Assembly: GCA_030603365.1 (NCBI GenBank)
Contig: JAUVXV010000003.1
Span: forward strand, 248,001 to 312,000
DNA length: 64,000 nt
Source: Candidatus Heimdallarchaeota archaeon
GTDB taxonomy: Archaea > Asgardarchaeota > Heimdallarchaeia > Heimdallarchaeales > Heimdallarchaeaceae
Reading direction: 5' to 3'
Part shown: piece by piece, positions 42,895-51,684 of the stretch
Layout: the number at the start of each line of letters is the position of its first letter
Position numbering within the stretch: the stretch's first letter is position 1
Notes under the pieces: generated by a model
Told to the model about the DNA's origin: nothing
The model's database searches: none
The model's input: only the letters and a program-made list of their open reading frames with translations
Program-made: the position numbers and the translations under genes

Positions 42895-44049
42895 GTGATA
42901 GATCCAACTTATGTTAATTTAAAGTATATAGTTGCCATTACTCTATTTATTGGTGGTCTAGTATCAGTTTACTGGGGGAGAAGAAGACAAAATCCTTTCT
43001 ATCTACTTTGGTCAATCTTCCTATTAACATATGGTGTTTTTCAAATAGTTGATGGAATGAATCATCACTTCGGTATATTTGATAAATTCTATGTACCCAA
43101 TCCGGTGTATGCAGATATTGTCAGTACAGACTTTTTATTATTCAGAATACTACAAGTAGTGCAAGCTTTAGCATTCATATCACTATTTGCAGCAAGTTTG
43201 GAACAATCGATGATTGTTCCTCCAAGATCTAGTAAAATAATAGCCGTTAGTTTAACAATTCTAGTGCTATATTTTGTTGTTATTCCTTTAGAAAATACTA
43301 TTTTTAGTTTTGGGACTCTAACAATATCCATCTATGATACTTTGTTTACTGAATTTTATGGCTTTATTTTTGGTTTCATTGTTTTATGTAGTTCATTTCT
43401 GCTTGTTCCAGTTGTTGTAAGGTATACTAAGTTATTCTTAACTTCGAAGAACAAGAGAATACTATGGAAAATGATTATTTCAATACTGCTAACTTTGTTA
43501 TTGGTAGGATTAGCATTTATAACAACAGTTAAGCGAAAAGTTGTAGAAAATGGTATGGATGAGAACGGATTTGCGATTTTTGAGATTGTTTACTCATTTG
43601 TTGTAGTATCAATAGTTGCTTTATATCAAAGCCAATCTGTATCTCATGGAATAGAGACTATACTAGTCGTTGATAAAGAGGGGAATCCACTCTTGGGTTA
43701 CTCTCCATTTAAAAAGAAAAGAATTTCATTTGAAGAGAAGATAATTGCAGCTTCAGGATATCTTGCAGGTTTATTCCATTTCATTCATGATTATGTAGCG
43801 ACTGAGTCTGATGATGAATTCAAGGAAATTAAGACAACATCCTCTACATTATCATTTTATTCAGGTGTTAATGTATTCATGATAATTCAAACCAGAATCT
43901 CTGGTAAATTGTTAGATAAAAGTACTAAATTAGCTTTATATGAGATTGACAAATTTCTAGTGGATTTTAAAGCTAATGAAATGCCAACAGAGGAGCAGAT
44001 TAGCGAGATTATCAAAGTGCTTGACAAAAACTTCTATTTAATGTCTTAA
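42895..44049 (+). CDS. Multi-span membrane protein with longin/roadblock-like cytosolic domain
   Basis: A 384-residue protein. Residues 1-240 hold about seven hydrophobic helices. Residues about 245-384 form a soluble domain starting ETILVVDKEGNPLLGYSP, then a helix IAASGYLAGLFHFIHD and two strands (TSSTLSFYSG, VNVFMIIQTR) with a final helix; this strand-helix-strand order resembles longin/roadblock sensor domains. Such domains bind small GTPases in eukaryotes and in MglA/MglB systems. The start is GTG at 42895 with AGGGG upstream; the ATG five bases before is closed by an early stop. Function unknown; a membrane docking platform is possible (inference). Confidence 0.68.
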   Translation: MIDPTYVNLKYIVAITLFIGGLVSVYWGRRRQNPFYLLWSIFLLTYGVFQIVDGMNHHFGIFDKFYVPNPVYADIVSTDFLLFRILQVVQALAFISLFAASLEQSMIVPPRSSKIIAVSLTILVLYFVVIPLENTIFSFGTLTISIYDTLFTEFYGFIFGFIVLCSSFLLVPVVVRYTKLFLTSKNKRILWKMIISILLTLLLVGLAFITTVKRKVVENGMDENGFAIFEIVYSFVVVSIVALYQSQSVSHGIETILVVDKEGNPLLGYSPFKKKRISFEEKIIAASGYLAGLFHFIHDYVATESDDEFKEIKTTSSTLSFYSGVNVFMIIQTRISGKLLDKSTKLALYEIDKFLVDFKANEMPTEEQISEIIKVLDKNFYLMS

Positions 44050-44060
44050 AATTCACTAAA

Positions 44061-44070
44061 ATTTATATCT
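44061..44070 (+). promoter_or_regulatory. TATA box for a leaderless transcript
   Basis: ATTTATATCT is centred about 26 bases before the ATG at 44092, so transcription should begin at or next to the start codon. Confidence 0.55.
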
Positions 44071-44091
44071 AATGAGATGTTATTGTAGTTA

Positions 44092-45408
44092 ATGCTTACC
44101 ATTGTCTTTGTTGTTGGAACCAGACCAGAGATTATCAAAATTGCACCTTTAATTCTCCAAGCTGAGAAAAGAAAAATAAACTATACAGTAATTCATACTG
44201 GACAACACTATGATGAAAATATGTCAGGTCAGTTTTTTACTTCACTTGGTTTAAGATTACTAGATACTAATCTAGAAGTAAAAGAAGAAAATTCTCACAC
44301 TAGATTAAGTGAAATGATCAGTAAATTAGGTGACGAGTTTATTAAAATTAAACCGACTATTGTTCTAGCGGTAGGAGATACTGTAAGTGTTTTAGCAAGT
44401 TGTCTTGCTTGTGTTCAAAATGAGATTCCTTTTGGTCATCTAGAAGCAGGACTCAGATCTTATGATCTAACCATGCCTGAAGAAAGAAATAGACGAATGG
44501 TTGATAGCATGTCTACACTCTATTTTGCTCCCTCAAGAATTGCAATAACAAATCTTTATTATGAGGGAATTAATCCAGATAGGATTTTTTATACTGGAAA
44601 TACAATAGTTGATGCTATTCGTATTTTCAAGGAACAACTGGATGAGAAAAATACTACTCAAGCTAATGAAATATTAGTAAAAATAAAGAAAAATTATATC
44701 TTATGTACAATTCATAGAGTATCGAATGTAGACAATGAAAAAAATCTACTTAATATCATTTCATTTTTATCTAAGTATACTCAGATTCCAATCCTATTTT
44801 TAATTCATCCAAGAACAAAGAAAAGGATTTTAGCTGTTGGAAAATTCGAATCACTTGAAAAGAATTCTAATCTCTTTATTTATGAATCAGTTGATTATTT
44901 CTCAATGTTGAAACTTCTCAGTAATGACCGATGTTTAATGGTTCTTACAGATTCTGGAGGGTTACAAGAAGAAGCTGCTGTTCTTAGAAAACCATGCATT
45001 ACTCTTCGACCCAATACTGAAAGACCAGAAACGGTTATGCATGAAATTAATACATTAGTTCCAGTTCAAGAGTCAAAAATCAAAATAGAAATAAGTAGAA
45101 TATTATCAGAAGATTTCAACTATCGTTTTGACCAGTTTGACTATCCCTATGGAAATGGTTATGCAAGCAATAAAATCCTAGATATCATTGAAACTTCTCA
45201 AAAAAATTTAACTTTTTCATCTCCTCACAATTACAAACATGGTTCGAAAACATTCCATCTTTTTGAGTTAGCTGCATCCATGAAGAAGGAAGAATTAGAG
45301 AATCAGTTTGATTGCCAAATTTCTCTAATTTATGATGGTGAAGGAAATCCCAGAGTTGTTAAAAACAAACTAAAAAAAGGAGATAGAGTAAGGATTTTGA
45401 AGGATTAA
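44092..45408 (+). CDS. wecB: UDP-N-acetylglucosamine 2-epimerase (non-hydrolysing) with C-terminal extension
   Basis: A 438-residue enzyme converting UDP-GlcNAc to UDP-ManNAc. Family motifs: GTRPEIIKIAPL at the start, TGQHYDENM, GHLEAGLRS with one catalytic Glu, MPEERNRRMVD with the second, TIHRVSNV with the catalytic His, and DSGGLQEEA. In the usual HRxEN element the Glu is Ser (HRVSN). The last 60 residues or so are an extension beyond the family length of about 375, ending in a small beta-rich unit (LIYDGEGNPRVVKNKLKKGDRV). UDP-ManNAc would feed surface glycans. A TATA box at 44061-44070 places the start site next to the ATG. Confidence 0.9.
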   Translation: MLTIVFVVGTRPEIIKIAPLILQAEKRKINYTVIHTGQHYDENMSGQFFTSLGLRLLDTNLEVKEENSHTRLSEMISKLGDEFIKIKPTIVLAVGDTVSVLASCLACVQNEIPFGHLEAGLRSYDLTMPEERNRRMVDSMSTLYFAPSRIAITNLYYEGINPDRIFYTGNTIVDAIRIFKEQLDEKNTTQANEILVKIKKNYILCTIHRVSNVDNEKNLLNIISFLSKYTQIPILFLIHPRTKKRILAVGKFESLEKNSNLFIYESVDYFSMLKLLSNDRCLMVLTDSGGLQEEAAVLRKPCITLRPNTERPETVMHEINTLVPVQESKIKIEISRILSEDFNYRFDQFDYPYGNGYASNKILDIIETSQKNLTFSSPHNYKHGSKTFHLFELAASMKKEELENQFDCQISLIYDGEGNPRVVKNKLKKGDRVRILKD

Positions 45409-45410
45409 CC

Positions 45411-46406
45411 TTACCAATCTATTACACTTAAAGATTTCAAGAGAACTCTTATAGCTGCAAAAGTTGCTAGAGACCAGAAACCCATTAGAATTGCCTCTGA
45501 TTTTATTTTATGCAAAAATCTTGGAATAATATTTGCTGTAATTACTGTTCCAGCAGCCATTAAAATAACAATATCCCACTGAATTGAAACTGCTCCAGCT
45601 CCAAATAAATCAAGTGATCTAATTACTACTGCAAAAGGAGTTGCAAATAGAATGGTAAATGTTGAGGTTGCAACTGCAATTGCAGCGGGCATTCCGAGTG
45701 CCATTGTTAAAATTGGTACGTAGATAACTCCTCCACCTAAACCTAGAGTAGCTCCTACAAAACCTCCAATAATAGCAATAAAAACACCTGGAAGGAGTTT
45801 TGATTTGTATTTAAATTTGACTCCTCTTTTGTCTTCGAAATCACGATAGATAACTGTTTGTTGCCACCATGGTCTGTTCTTCTGTTCTTCATCACATTCA
45901 ATGTCTTGACATTCATCTTCTTCATTGATTTTTCCACTCCGTTTCTTTAACCAGCTGAGAAGTATCGTGGTCATTTTATACATGGCAATCGTAATCATTG
46001 TTGCACCAAAAATAATCTGAAAAATGTCCTTATCGACATCTTGTGTTACTAACCATTTAGAGAATATTCCTCCTGATACTGCACCAGGAATTGCAAAAAT
46101 CATAAATCTAAAAGCTACTTGATAATCAATTCTTTTCTCTCTGATATACGAAATTGATCCACTCAGAGCTGTAAAAACTATTACTCCTAAAGATGTTGCA
46201 CTCGCAGTACTTCCTAGCAGGCTAGGATTTGCATCATAGTTAGCTTGTCCTATCTGACTGATTAACAACCCTTCGAAAGCTATTAATAGAATTGGAACAT
46301 TAAGTAAACCTCCTCCTATGCCAAATGTAGGAGAGACTGCGCCGGTAAGTAATCCTACACCAAACAAGGCTAAGTAATGCCACCATTGAAAATATTCGAA
46401 CAACAT
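45411..46406 (-). CDS. TauE/SafE-family membrane transporter
   Basis: A 331-residue transporter with eight or so membrane helices in two homologous halves: each half starts with the family's glycine-rich signature (GAVSPTFGIGGGLLNVPIL and GFVGATLGLGGGVIYVPIL). A charged cytosolic loop of about 60 residues (near 160-215) separates the halves. The family exports sulfite or sulfonates, but substrates vary. The sulfur-relay operon 4-5 kb away makes a sulfur anion plausible (inference). It converges with the wecB gene, 2 bases apart. ATG at 46406. Confidence 0.88.
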   Translation of the reverse strand: MLFEYFQWWHYLALFGVGLLTGAVSPTFGIGGGLLNVPILLIAFEGLLISQIGQANYDANPSLLGSTASATSLGVIVFTALSGSISYIREKRIDYQVAFRFMIFAIPGAVSGGIFSKWLVTQDVDKDIFQIIFGATMITIAMYKMTTILLSWLKKRSGKINEEDECQDIECDEEQKNRPWWQQTVIYRDFEDKRGVKFKYKSKLLPGVFIAIIGGFVGATLGLGGGVIYVPILTMALGMPAAIAVATSTFTILFATPFAVVIRSLDLFGAGAVSIQWDIVILMAAGTVITANIIPRFLHKIKSEAILMGFWSLATFAAIRVLLKSLSVIDW

Positions 46407-46519
46407 GTAATCACATAATTATTTTGTTTTATTCAAATTGGTTATTTAAAACTTTAATGCAATTACAATTTCACATTGAAGGAGAAATCGTTTTAAACAC
46501 CCTCACTTAACATTTCTTA

Positions 46520-47377
46520 ATGAGTATAGATAGAGAAACATCGATAGCTAAACATTTTCTTTCCCTTATTGAGAAGAAGACAATATGGGAATTGGAAATC
46601 ATCGCCTCTATTCTTAATATTCATCCTGATGATTTTGCTAATTATATCGAGCAGTTTCCCATGGCATATGGCTTATCAATTCAAAAGAAACGATTTTACA
46701 TTATACCTGAGCTAGTTCAAGATGTCTTAGATGAGGTAAAGACTAGTTTTATTGAATGGTATCAGCGAACTGCACCTAGAGCGTATTCTCAAGCTAAAAG
46801 AGTAGAAGAAATAAGAAAAGAATATCATATAGACGAAAGACCAGAAAGAATTTCCCCCAAAGTTAAGATTACTGTTTATGGGAATAACTATGTAGTGGAA
46901 GATGTACTCAATGATTATTTGGCTAGAGCAGGTTTAAGTCCTTCTTTTGAATATACAGGTGGTTATGAACCTTTTGATTTCCAAAAGAACATAGGTAATG
47001 AGATTTACAATTGCCAATTCTTAATGATCAATTATAATCGAGATCATTTAGCTTTAGCACCTCTATTATTTGAGATGCCGGAAGCTTTCTTGTTTATTTT
47101 CAACCCACTAGATAAACTCCAAATTGATAGACTTGTTAAGATGGTTCAAAACCTTATAGCTAAGCGTAAAAAGGAAATTTTTGTAACATTCCTTGCTGTA
47201 GTAGACAAAGAAATAGATTCATCTTCTTTGGATGAAATCTCCAGTACCTTATCTTATCTTGTAGAATTTTTAGAAGAAAAACCTATTTACAAAGTCTCAT
47301 TTTCTATCTTATCTTCAAATGATCAAATTGAAAGAAAAATGAATGATTTGATTCAAACTGCTAAGATGCTTTTTTAG
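46520..47377 (+). CDS. Winged-helix plus P-loop-less GTPase-like protein
   Basis: A 285-residue protein. Residues about 1-65 look like a winged helix (TIWELEIIASILNIHPDDF, wing KKRFYIIP). After a helical linker, about 113-285 resembles a small-GTPase fold without nucleotide motifs: KVKITVYGNNYVVEDVL is a first strand lacking GxxxxGK(S/T); EAFLFIFNPLDK and VTFLAVVDKEI stand where the hydrophobic strands and NKxD occur; KVSFSILSSNDQIERKM mimics G5 plus the last helix. It shares this C-terminal plan with the proteins at 24264 and 50499. Box at 46489-46498 fits a leaderless transcript. The 3' end overlaps the convergent membrane protein by 17 bases. Confidence 0.5.
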   Translation: MSIDRETSIAKHFLSLIEKKTIWELEIIASILNIHPDDFANYIEQFPMAYGLSIQKKRFYIIPELVQDVLDEVKTSFIEWYQRTAPRAYSQAKRVEEIRKEYHIDERPERISPKVKITVYGNNYVVEDVLNDYLARAGLSPSFEYTGGYEPFDFQKNIGNEIYNCQFLMINYNRDHLALAPLLFEMPEAFLFIFNPLDKLQIDRLVKMVQNLIAKRKKEIFVTFLAVVDKEIDSSSLDEISSTLSYLVEFLEEKPIYKVSFSILSSNDQIERKMNDLIQTAKMLF

Positions 47378-48077
47378 CTTCTTTAGATGAAGATTGATTT
47401 TTTTTCATTTGAGCTTCTTCTATTACTTCGAGGATCTTAGGATAAGCTCTGAAGGATATAAACAATGGATAAAAACCAAACCCTAATCCCAATATTGAGA
47501 TTACTACTGTAACTATCCCTCCTATCATAAAAACTGAACCCACTATATTCTGATTTAAACCAGCAATTAATAAGAATATAATCCCTAAAGAGAGAACTAA
47601 ATATGAAATTGAGATGTATAGATTGGGGAACTTTGCAATATATTTATTAAAATAGTGCGGTTTGAGGTCTTTTCGAAATAGAAAGAAACCAGCTGCGAAT
47701 ATTGGATTTGATATAATAAAAAGTGCAATTCCAACAAATGTTAGTATTGTAGTTGCTAAAGCATATTCCGTGATAAATCCTGCTAAAATAAGAATTGCTT
47801 GTGATAAGAGAAAAGTGACTGTTCCAGCTATTAGGAGATATGTAACTTTTTTCGCATTTGGCCATGCGATTGTTGTTTCGTATGATAAATTGAAAATACC
47901 CCAGCTGAATCCAAGATAACCAAATACTATTGGAATTAAAAGTATATGTTGCTCAATCACCCCAGGTAGAAGTAGATCTAAAAATCCTTTAGTTAGAGCT
48001 GCTAAAATAATGTAAAAGAAATAAACCATTATTAGACTATTTGAAATCATTTTGGAATGTCGATAACGGTTAGACAT
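47361..48077 (-). CDS. Multi-span membrane protein (third of operon)
   Basis: A 238-residue protein with about six hydrophobic helices and a Lys/Ser-rich cytosolic tail (QMKKNQSSSKEAKKAS). No family was recognised. It is the last gene of a three-gene set of membrane proteins; its ATG overlaps the stop of the middle gene by 8 bases, so translation is coupled. The three products probably form one membrane complex (inference). Its 3' end overlaps the convergent pseudo-GTPase gene. Confidence 0.7.
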   Translation of the reverse strand: MSNRYRHSKMISNSLIMVYFFYIILAALTKGFLDLLLPGVIEQHILLIPIVFGYLGFSWGIFNLSYETTIAWPNAKKVTYLLIAGTVTFLLSQAILILAGFITEYALATTILTFVGIALFIISNPIFAAGFFLFRKDLKPHYFNKYIAKFPNLYISISYLVLSLGIIFLLIAGLNQNIVGSVFMIGGIVTVVISILGLGFGFYPLFISFRAYPKILEVIEEAQMKKNQSSSKEAKKAS

Positions 48078-48756
48078 CTTCTTCTTCCTCTTTACTTTTA
48101 TCTTCTTCTTGGTCGTGACTCCAGAATTGTAGTAATTTCATTGTTGAAGTCAAACCTAAGAATCCAAGTATAATGAGAAATGTGGCAAATAGATAAACAA
48201 AAAGTGCAAGATTTTCTTGCCAAATCAGTTCATTACCTTCTCCTATATATCCCCCATACCATCCTAAAATAGATGGGATGAGATATATCAGAAATCCTAA
48301 AGGAAGATAATATTGTCCTTTTCTCTCAATATACTCTTTCTTTTCAAGACTATCAATAATAAATTTCAAGAAAATGAATCCTACTACAAGAACGAGAAAA
48401 GTACCTATTAATATAGTCAAATTAACAAAAACTAAAGGCTCACTTGACCATCTATCTCCAAATTTTGTTGAGGTAAAAATTATGTTAAGGATATCTAATC
48501 CTGCAGAGATAAAGAGAAGAATTGGTGCTACAAGCCAATTTGAAATAGTGTCTTGTGATTTCCCTAATCTAATCATTCCTATTCCAAAAAGAATTAATGC
48601 ACAATCAAAAGCTGCATCTGCAATAAGTATGATTCCCTGAAAATCTATATTTACTATTGTAGTAACTGCCACTCTTATCATTTGTAATATCATTAGTATC
48701 CAAGCAGAATAAAAAAGATGCTTAGAAATGTCTTTAAGGTCACCCAAGTGAATCAC
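48070..48756 (-). CDS. Multi-span membrane protein (second of operon)
   Basis: A 228-residue protein with about six hydrophobic helices and an acidic C-terminus (KSKEEEEDV). The helix pattern is like that of its two neighbours, but no family is recognised. The start is either GTG at 48756, immediately after the upstream stop, or TTG at 48747, which has GGTG at good spacing. It overlaps the following gene by 8 bases. Confidence 0.7.
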   Translation of the reverse strand: MIHLGDLKDISKHLFYSAWILMILQMIRVAVTTIVNIDFQGIILIADAAFDCALILFGIGMIRLGKSQDTISNWLVAPILLFISAGLDILNIIFTSTKFGDRWSSEPLVFVNLTILIGTFLVLVVGFIFLKFIIDSLEKKEYIERKGQYYLPLGFLIYLIPSILGWYGGYIGEGNELIWQENLALFVYLFATFLIILGFLGLTSTMKLLQFWSHDQEEDKSKEEEEDV

Positions 48757-49710
48757 CTACTTCTTTAGATAGGGATTTTCTTCACCACAATCAGCACAGA
48801 AAGCTGAATCCGCATCAAGCTCTAAACCACATTTAACACAGAACATTTTCTTCTTTACTGTGTCTTCTTCTATCAATAAATCTTCTATTGGTTCTGTTTC
48901 TTGTTGTGGGGCTTGAGTTTGTGGGGGTGTAAAACCTCCAAACAGTCCTCTGGATCTCCTTCCAAAGAGACCGCCACCAGCTCCTCCAGCTTGTCGTTGT
49001 TCTGCTAAAGCTTGCTTTCTTTCTTGCATCTGTTGGAATACTTCGTCTGGTATTTTGTCTAATACTAAAATTGCTCTTCTAAGATACCAGAAACCTAATA
49101 CAACAAGAATCAAAGAACCCATATCTAGAAAGTAGTTAACCCATAATAGAATATCATAACCCTCTGCAACAACAGGAGCTGCAGGGTCACTATAATCAAT
49201 GTAAGTTTCAGCTGGAATAATTATATTAATAATCATACTCAAAGCAAGAAATCCAAATCCCATTGGTAATGACATCTGACCTTTGTAAATGTTTCTTCTC
49301 TCAGTTGCATATTTGTCAAGTGACATCTTGAGTTGATAGAAACCAAATGTAAAACCTAATGTTGCGATAATCTCAGAGAGATTTGTAGGTAGGAGTGTTA
49401 ATCTTGTTATTTGTATTACTCCTGTGGCGTATAGTACGTACATTGTTTGAACTATTATGCCAATTTGTGCAGCAACAAATAATATTATCGCGGTAATAAG
49501 TATGGTTTTGTTCTTTTCTTCCTTGTAAAAACTGATAAAACCATATGCAAGCCACATAATGGCTACACTCTTGAGGACATCGAATCCTATCTGCAGATAA
49601 ATAACAGTGTCACCTACATTTAGAAAAACTATGAACATACTCACCATCATAGATAAAACATAAACCAAGGCTGCATTCGTAATGTGTTTACGGGATTTAT
49701 CGTTTATCAT
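48757..49710 (-). CDS. Multi-span membrane protein with C-terminal zinc ribbon (first of operon)
   Basis: A 317-residue protein: about six membrane helices to residue 235, a Gln/Gly/Arg-rich linker (RQAGGAGGGLFGRRSRG) with Pro/Gln repeats, then a zinc ribbon MFCVKCGLELDADSAFCADCGEE at about 288-310 (CX2C...CX2C). Prokaryotic membrane proteins often carry such ribbons as docking modules. It is the first gene of the three-gene membrane-protein operon. ATG at 49710 diverges from the gene at 49815, so the 104-base gap holds both promoters. Confidence 0.75.
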   Translation of the reverse strand: MINDKSRKHITNAALVYVLSMMVSMFIVFLNVGDTVIYLQIGFDVLKSVAIMWLAYGFISFYKEEKNKTILITAIILFVAAQIGIIVQTMYVLYATGVIQITRLTLLPTNLSEIIATLGFTFGFYQLKMSLDKYATERRNIYKGQMSLPMGFGFLALSMIINIIIPAETYIDYSDPAAPVVAEGYDILLWVNYFLDMGSLILVVLGFWYLRRAILVLDKIPDEVFQQMQERKQALAEQRQAGGAGGGLFGRRSRGLFGGFTPPQTQAPQQETEPIEDLLIEEDTVKKKMFCVKCGLELDADSAFCADCGEENPYLKK

Positions 49711-49780
49711 ACTAAAACCAACTTTGTCATGTACTATTTAAACGTGCGGAGTATAGACTTCAAAACCAAGATTAAAAGGA

Positions 49781-49790
49781 AAATATATAA
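49781..49790 (+). promoter_or_regulatory. TATA box upstream of membrane protein gene
   Basis: AAATATATAA is centred about 29 bases before the ATG at 49815, the position expected for an archaeal promoter with almost no leader. Confidence 0.5.
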
Positions 49791-49814
49791 GTACTCCCAA
49801 ATAACTTCTAGTTG

Positions 49815-50438
49815 ATGAGAATTTCATCTTCCCTATCTCTTCTAGCTTGCACTATTGGATTCTTAACCTTACTAATTCCTGTTTTATATGATAACCAAGG
49901 TTTTGCTTTAACTTGGATGGATATCCAAGAAACACCACCATTATGGATTTTTATCTTTACAACTCTGATTATTGCAGCTCATGATATAAAATGGGTAGAT
50001 GGGATTAAGTTCATTAGAAAATCCGATGTTAGACTTTTCAGAATTGTACTAATTGCTATTGCCATAGTAATGGCATATGCTATGGAATTGTCAGTTAATG
50101 TTAAATTAACTAATGATACTTTCTGGCAGTCTGCAATATATTTTGATGTTCCTAATGAAACTAATGTCTTGTTGGAATATAGTGTCCTTTATTACGATAT
50201 GAAGATTGTAAGAGTTTTTGATATCACTTTTAACACTGAATTGGTTTATTCTGTTTTTTCACCTACTAATCATGTTTTAATTTTCAAAAATTTCGCAGGT
50301 TTAGGATATCACTTAATGAGAGCATGTAGATTGATACTTATTTTTGCACTTATCTCGTCATTTCTAGAAAGAAGTCTAAGAATTTCCCAGATTTTACAGA
50401 AAGTTGATAGAAGTCTGTTTGAAAAATCTAAGCCTTGA
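49815..50438 (+). CDS. Small membrane protein of unknown function
   Basis: A 207-residue protein with about four hydrophobic segments: a possible signal anchor at 5-25, helices near 45-60, 75-95 and 165-185. Between the last two lies a region of about 70 residues with strands (NVLLEYSVLYYDMKIV) that may be outside the cell. ATG at 49815 is used; TTG three bases earlier is in frame. No recognised family. It precedes the longin-like/pseudo-GTPase gene in the same direction with a 60-base gap. Confidence 0.65.
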   Translation: MRISSSLSLLACTIGFLTLLIPVLYDNQGFALTWMDIQETPPLWIFIFTTLIIAAHDIKWVDGIKFIRKSDVRLFRIVLIAIAIVMAYAMELSVNVKLTNDTFWQSAIYFDVPNETNVLLEYSVLYYDMKIVRVFDITFNTELVYSVFSPTNHVLIFKNFAGLGYHLMRACRLILIFALISSFLERSLRISQILQKVDRSLFEKSKP

Positions 50439-50498
50439 TGAAAATAGTTTTTAATCCTCTTTCTTTTCCATTCTATAGCAATTCGTGCGTAGATACAT

Positions 50499-51560
50499 AT
50501 GACTTCCTACTTATTTGTACCTTACATCGCTTTACTCGTTTTAGATGATACAGGAATGTCATTACGTTGCACAAATCCAATACCTGAAATTTCTAAAGAA
50601 GAGATTATGGGTATAGGAAATTTCTACAGTCCTGTGGTTTCAGCTTCATCCCCCAATTTAGAGATATATGGGCCTCTTCCAATACCTCATTTTGAAAAAT
50701 ACCATCTACTTATAGTAACTTTCAGGAAGAAAGATTCTCTTGTAGTTGATCCTAGAACCAAATATAAAGTAAGTCTCTCATTTTGTCAGTTATTGATCTT
50801 TTATAAAAAAGAATGTGATGAAAAAGTAAAATTCGGTCATAGCCAGATTTATACTACAGTTGATATTTTTCTACAGGAATTTGATGATGTAGCCTCAATT
50901 GGTGATAATGAATTATTGAAACTAAGTGAAATGCTTATCGAAAATGTTTTGCTAGATGATCAAATTAAATCCAAAAGCATTGAAGATATTGTCAGAGACA
51001 TCGCTTCCAGGTTCAATACAATTCAACAAATATCAAATTTACTTAATAGAAGAACGAAAATTGGGATAATTTCATCAGATTCTCTTTCCTATAATTTGAT
51101 TATTCAAGCTTTATTCCATTTTCAGAATATTGACTTCATTTACCAACTAGATAGAAATGAGTTCATAACTCGTATTGATACTTATTTTATGAGGATAGTT
51201 CTAACTCTCCTATTTGATGCAGAGAAAATTGTAGGAAAAGATTTTTTCAGAGAGATGGATTATTATGTTTATCTCGCATCTTGTGAAGAAGAGCAAAGTT
51301 GTAAAAGTCATATCGAGAACATAGACTCTTTATTCGAAAGGGATCCAAAAGCGAAAGTGTATTTTGTAACCACTGAACGTGCAGAGCAACTTCCTTTGGC
51401 GCATAAGAAATATTTATTTGAAGAATCTGAAAAGAGGAAAAATCTGAAACTAATGATCTCAGTAGGTGATGTTTTTAGAACCCTTGATAATGCAATTTAT
51501 CTCATTTTGAACGATATTCTTGAATTAAGAAAAATAATTTTAGGTCATGGAAAACAATAA
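50499..51560 (+). CDS. Longin-like domain fused to P-loop-less GTPase-like domain (paralogue)
   Basis: A 353-residue protein with the same two-part plan as the one at 24264. The N-terminal part (about 1-165) has IYGPLPIPHFEKY and KKDSLVVDPRTKY, which align with YGPFPFAF and DDKTMVDKRM of the paralogue, and strands plus helices in longin-like order. From about residue 185, TKIGIISSDSLSYNLIIQAL is a P-loop-less first strand and helix; YYVYLASCEEE and KVYFVTTERAE replace the switch and NKxD strands; LKLMISVGDVFRTLDNAIY resembles the G5 end and final helix. No transmembrane segment. Probably a non-nucleotide-binding adaptor (inference). Confidence 0.55.
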   Translation: MTSYLFVPYIALLVLDDTGMSLRCTNPIPEISKEEIMGIGNFYSPVVSASSPNLEIYGPLPIPHFEKYHLLIVTFRKKDSLVVDPRTKYKVSLSFCQLLIFYKKECDEKVKFGHSQIYTTVDIFLQEFDDVASIGDNELLKLSEMLIENVLLDDQIKSKSIEDIVRDIASRFNTIQQISNLLNRRTKIGIISSDSLSYNLIIQALFHFQNIDFIYQLDRNEFITRIDTYFMRIVLTLLFDAEKIVGKDFFREMDYYVYLASCEEEQSCKSHIENIDSLFERDPKAKVYFVTTERAEQLPLAHKKYLFEESEKRKNLKLMISVGDVFRTLDNAIYLILNDILELRKIILGHGKQ

Positions 51561-51684
51561 ATTTACTCGTGTTTTCTATCACGAATAACTGCGATAGGTT
51601 TTAAGAAACAATGTGTAAGAACTGCTGAAATTTGGAACCGCAAGAAAGTTTTTAATGCAAGAAATTTTCTTAAGATTGATTATT

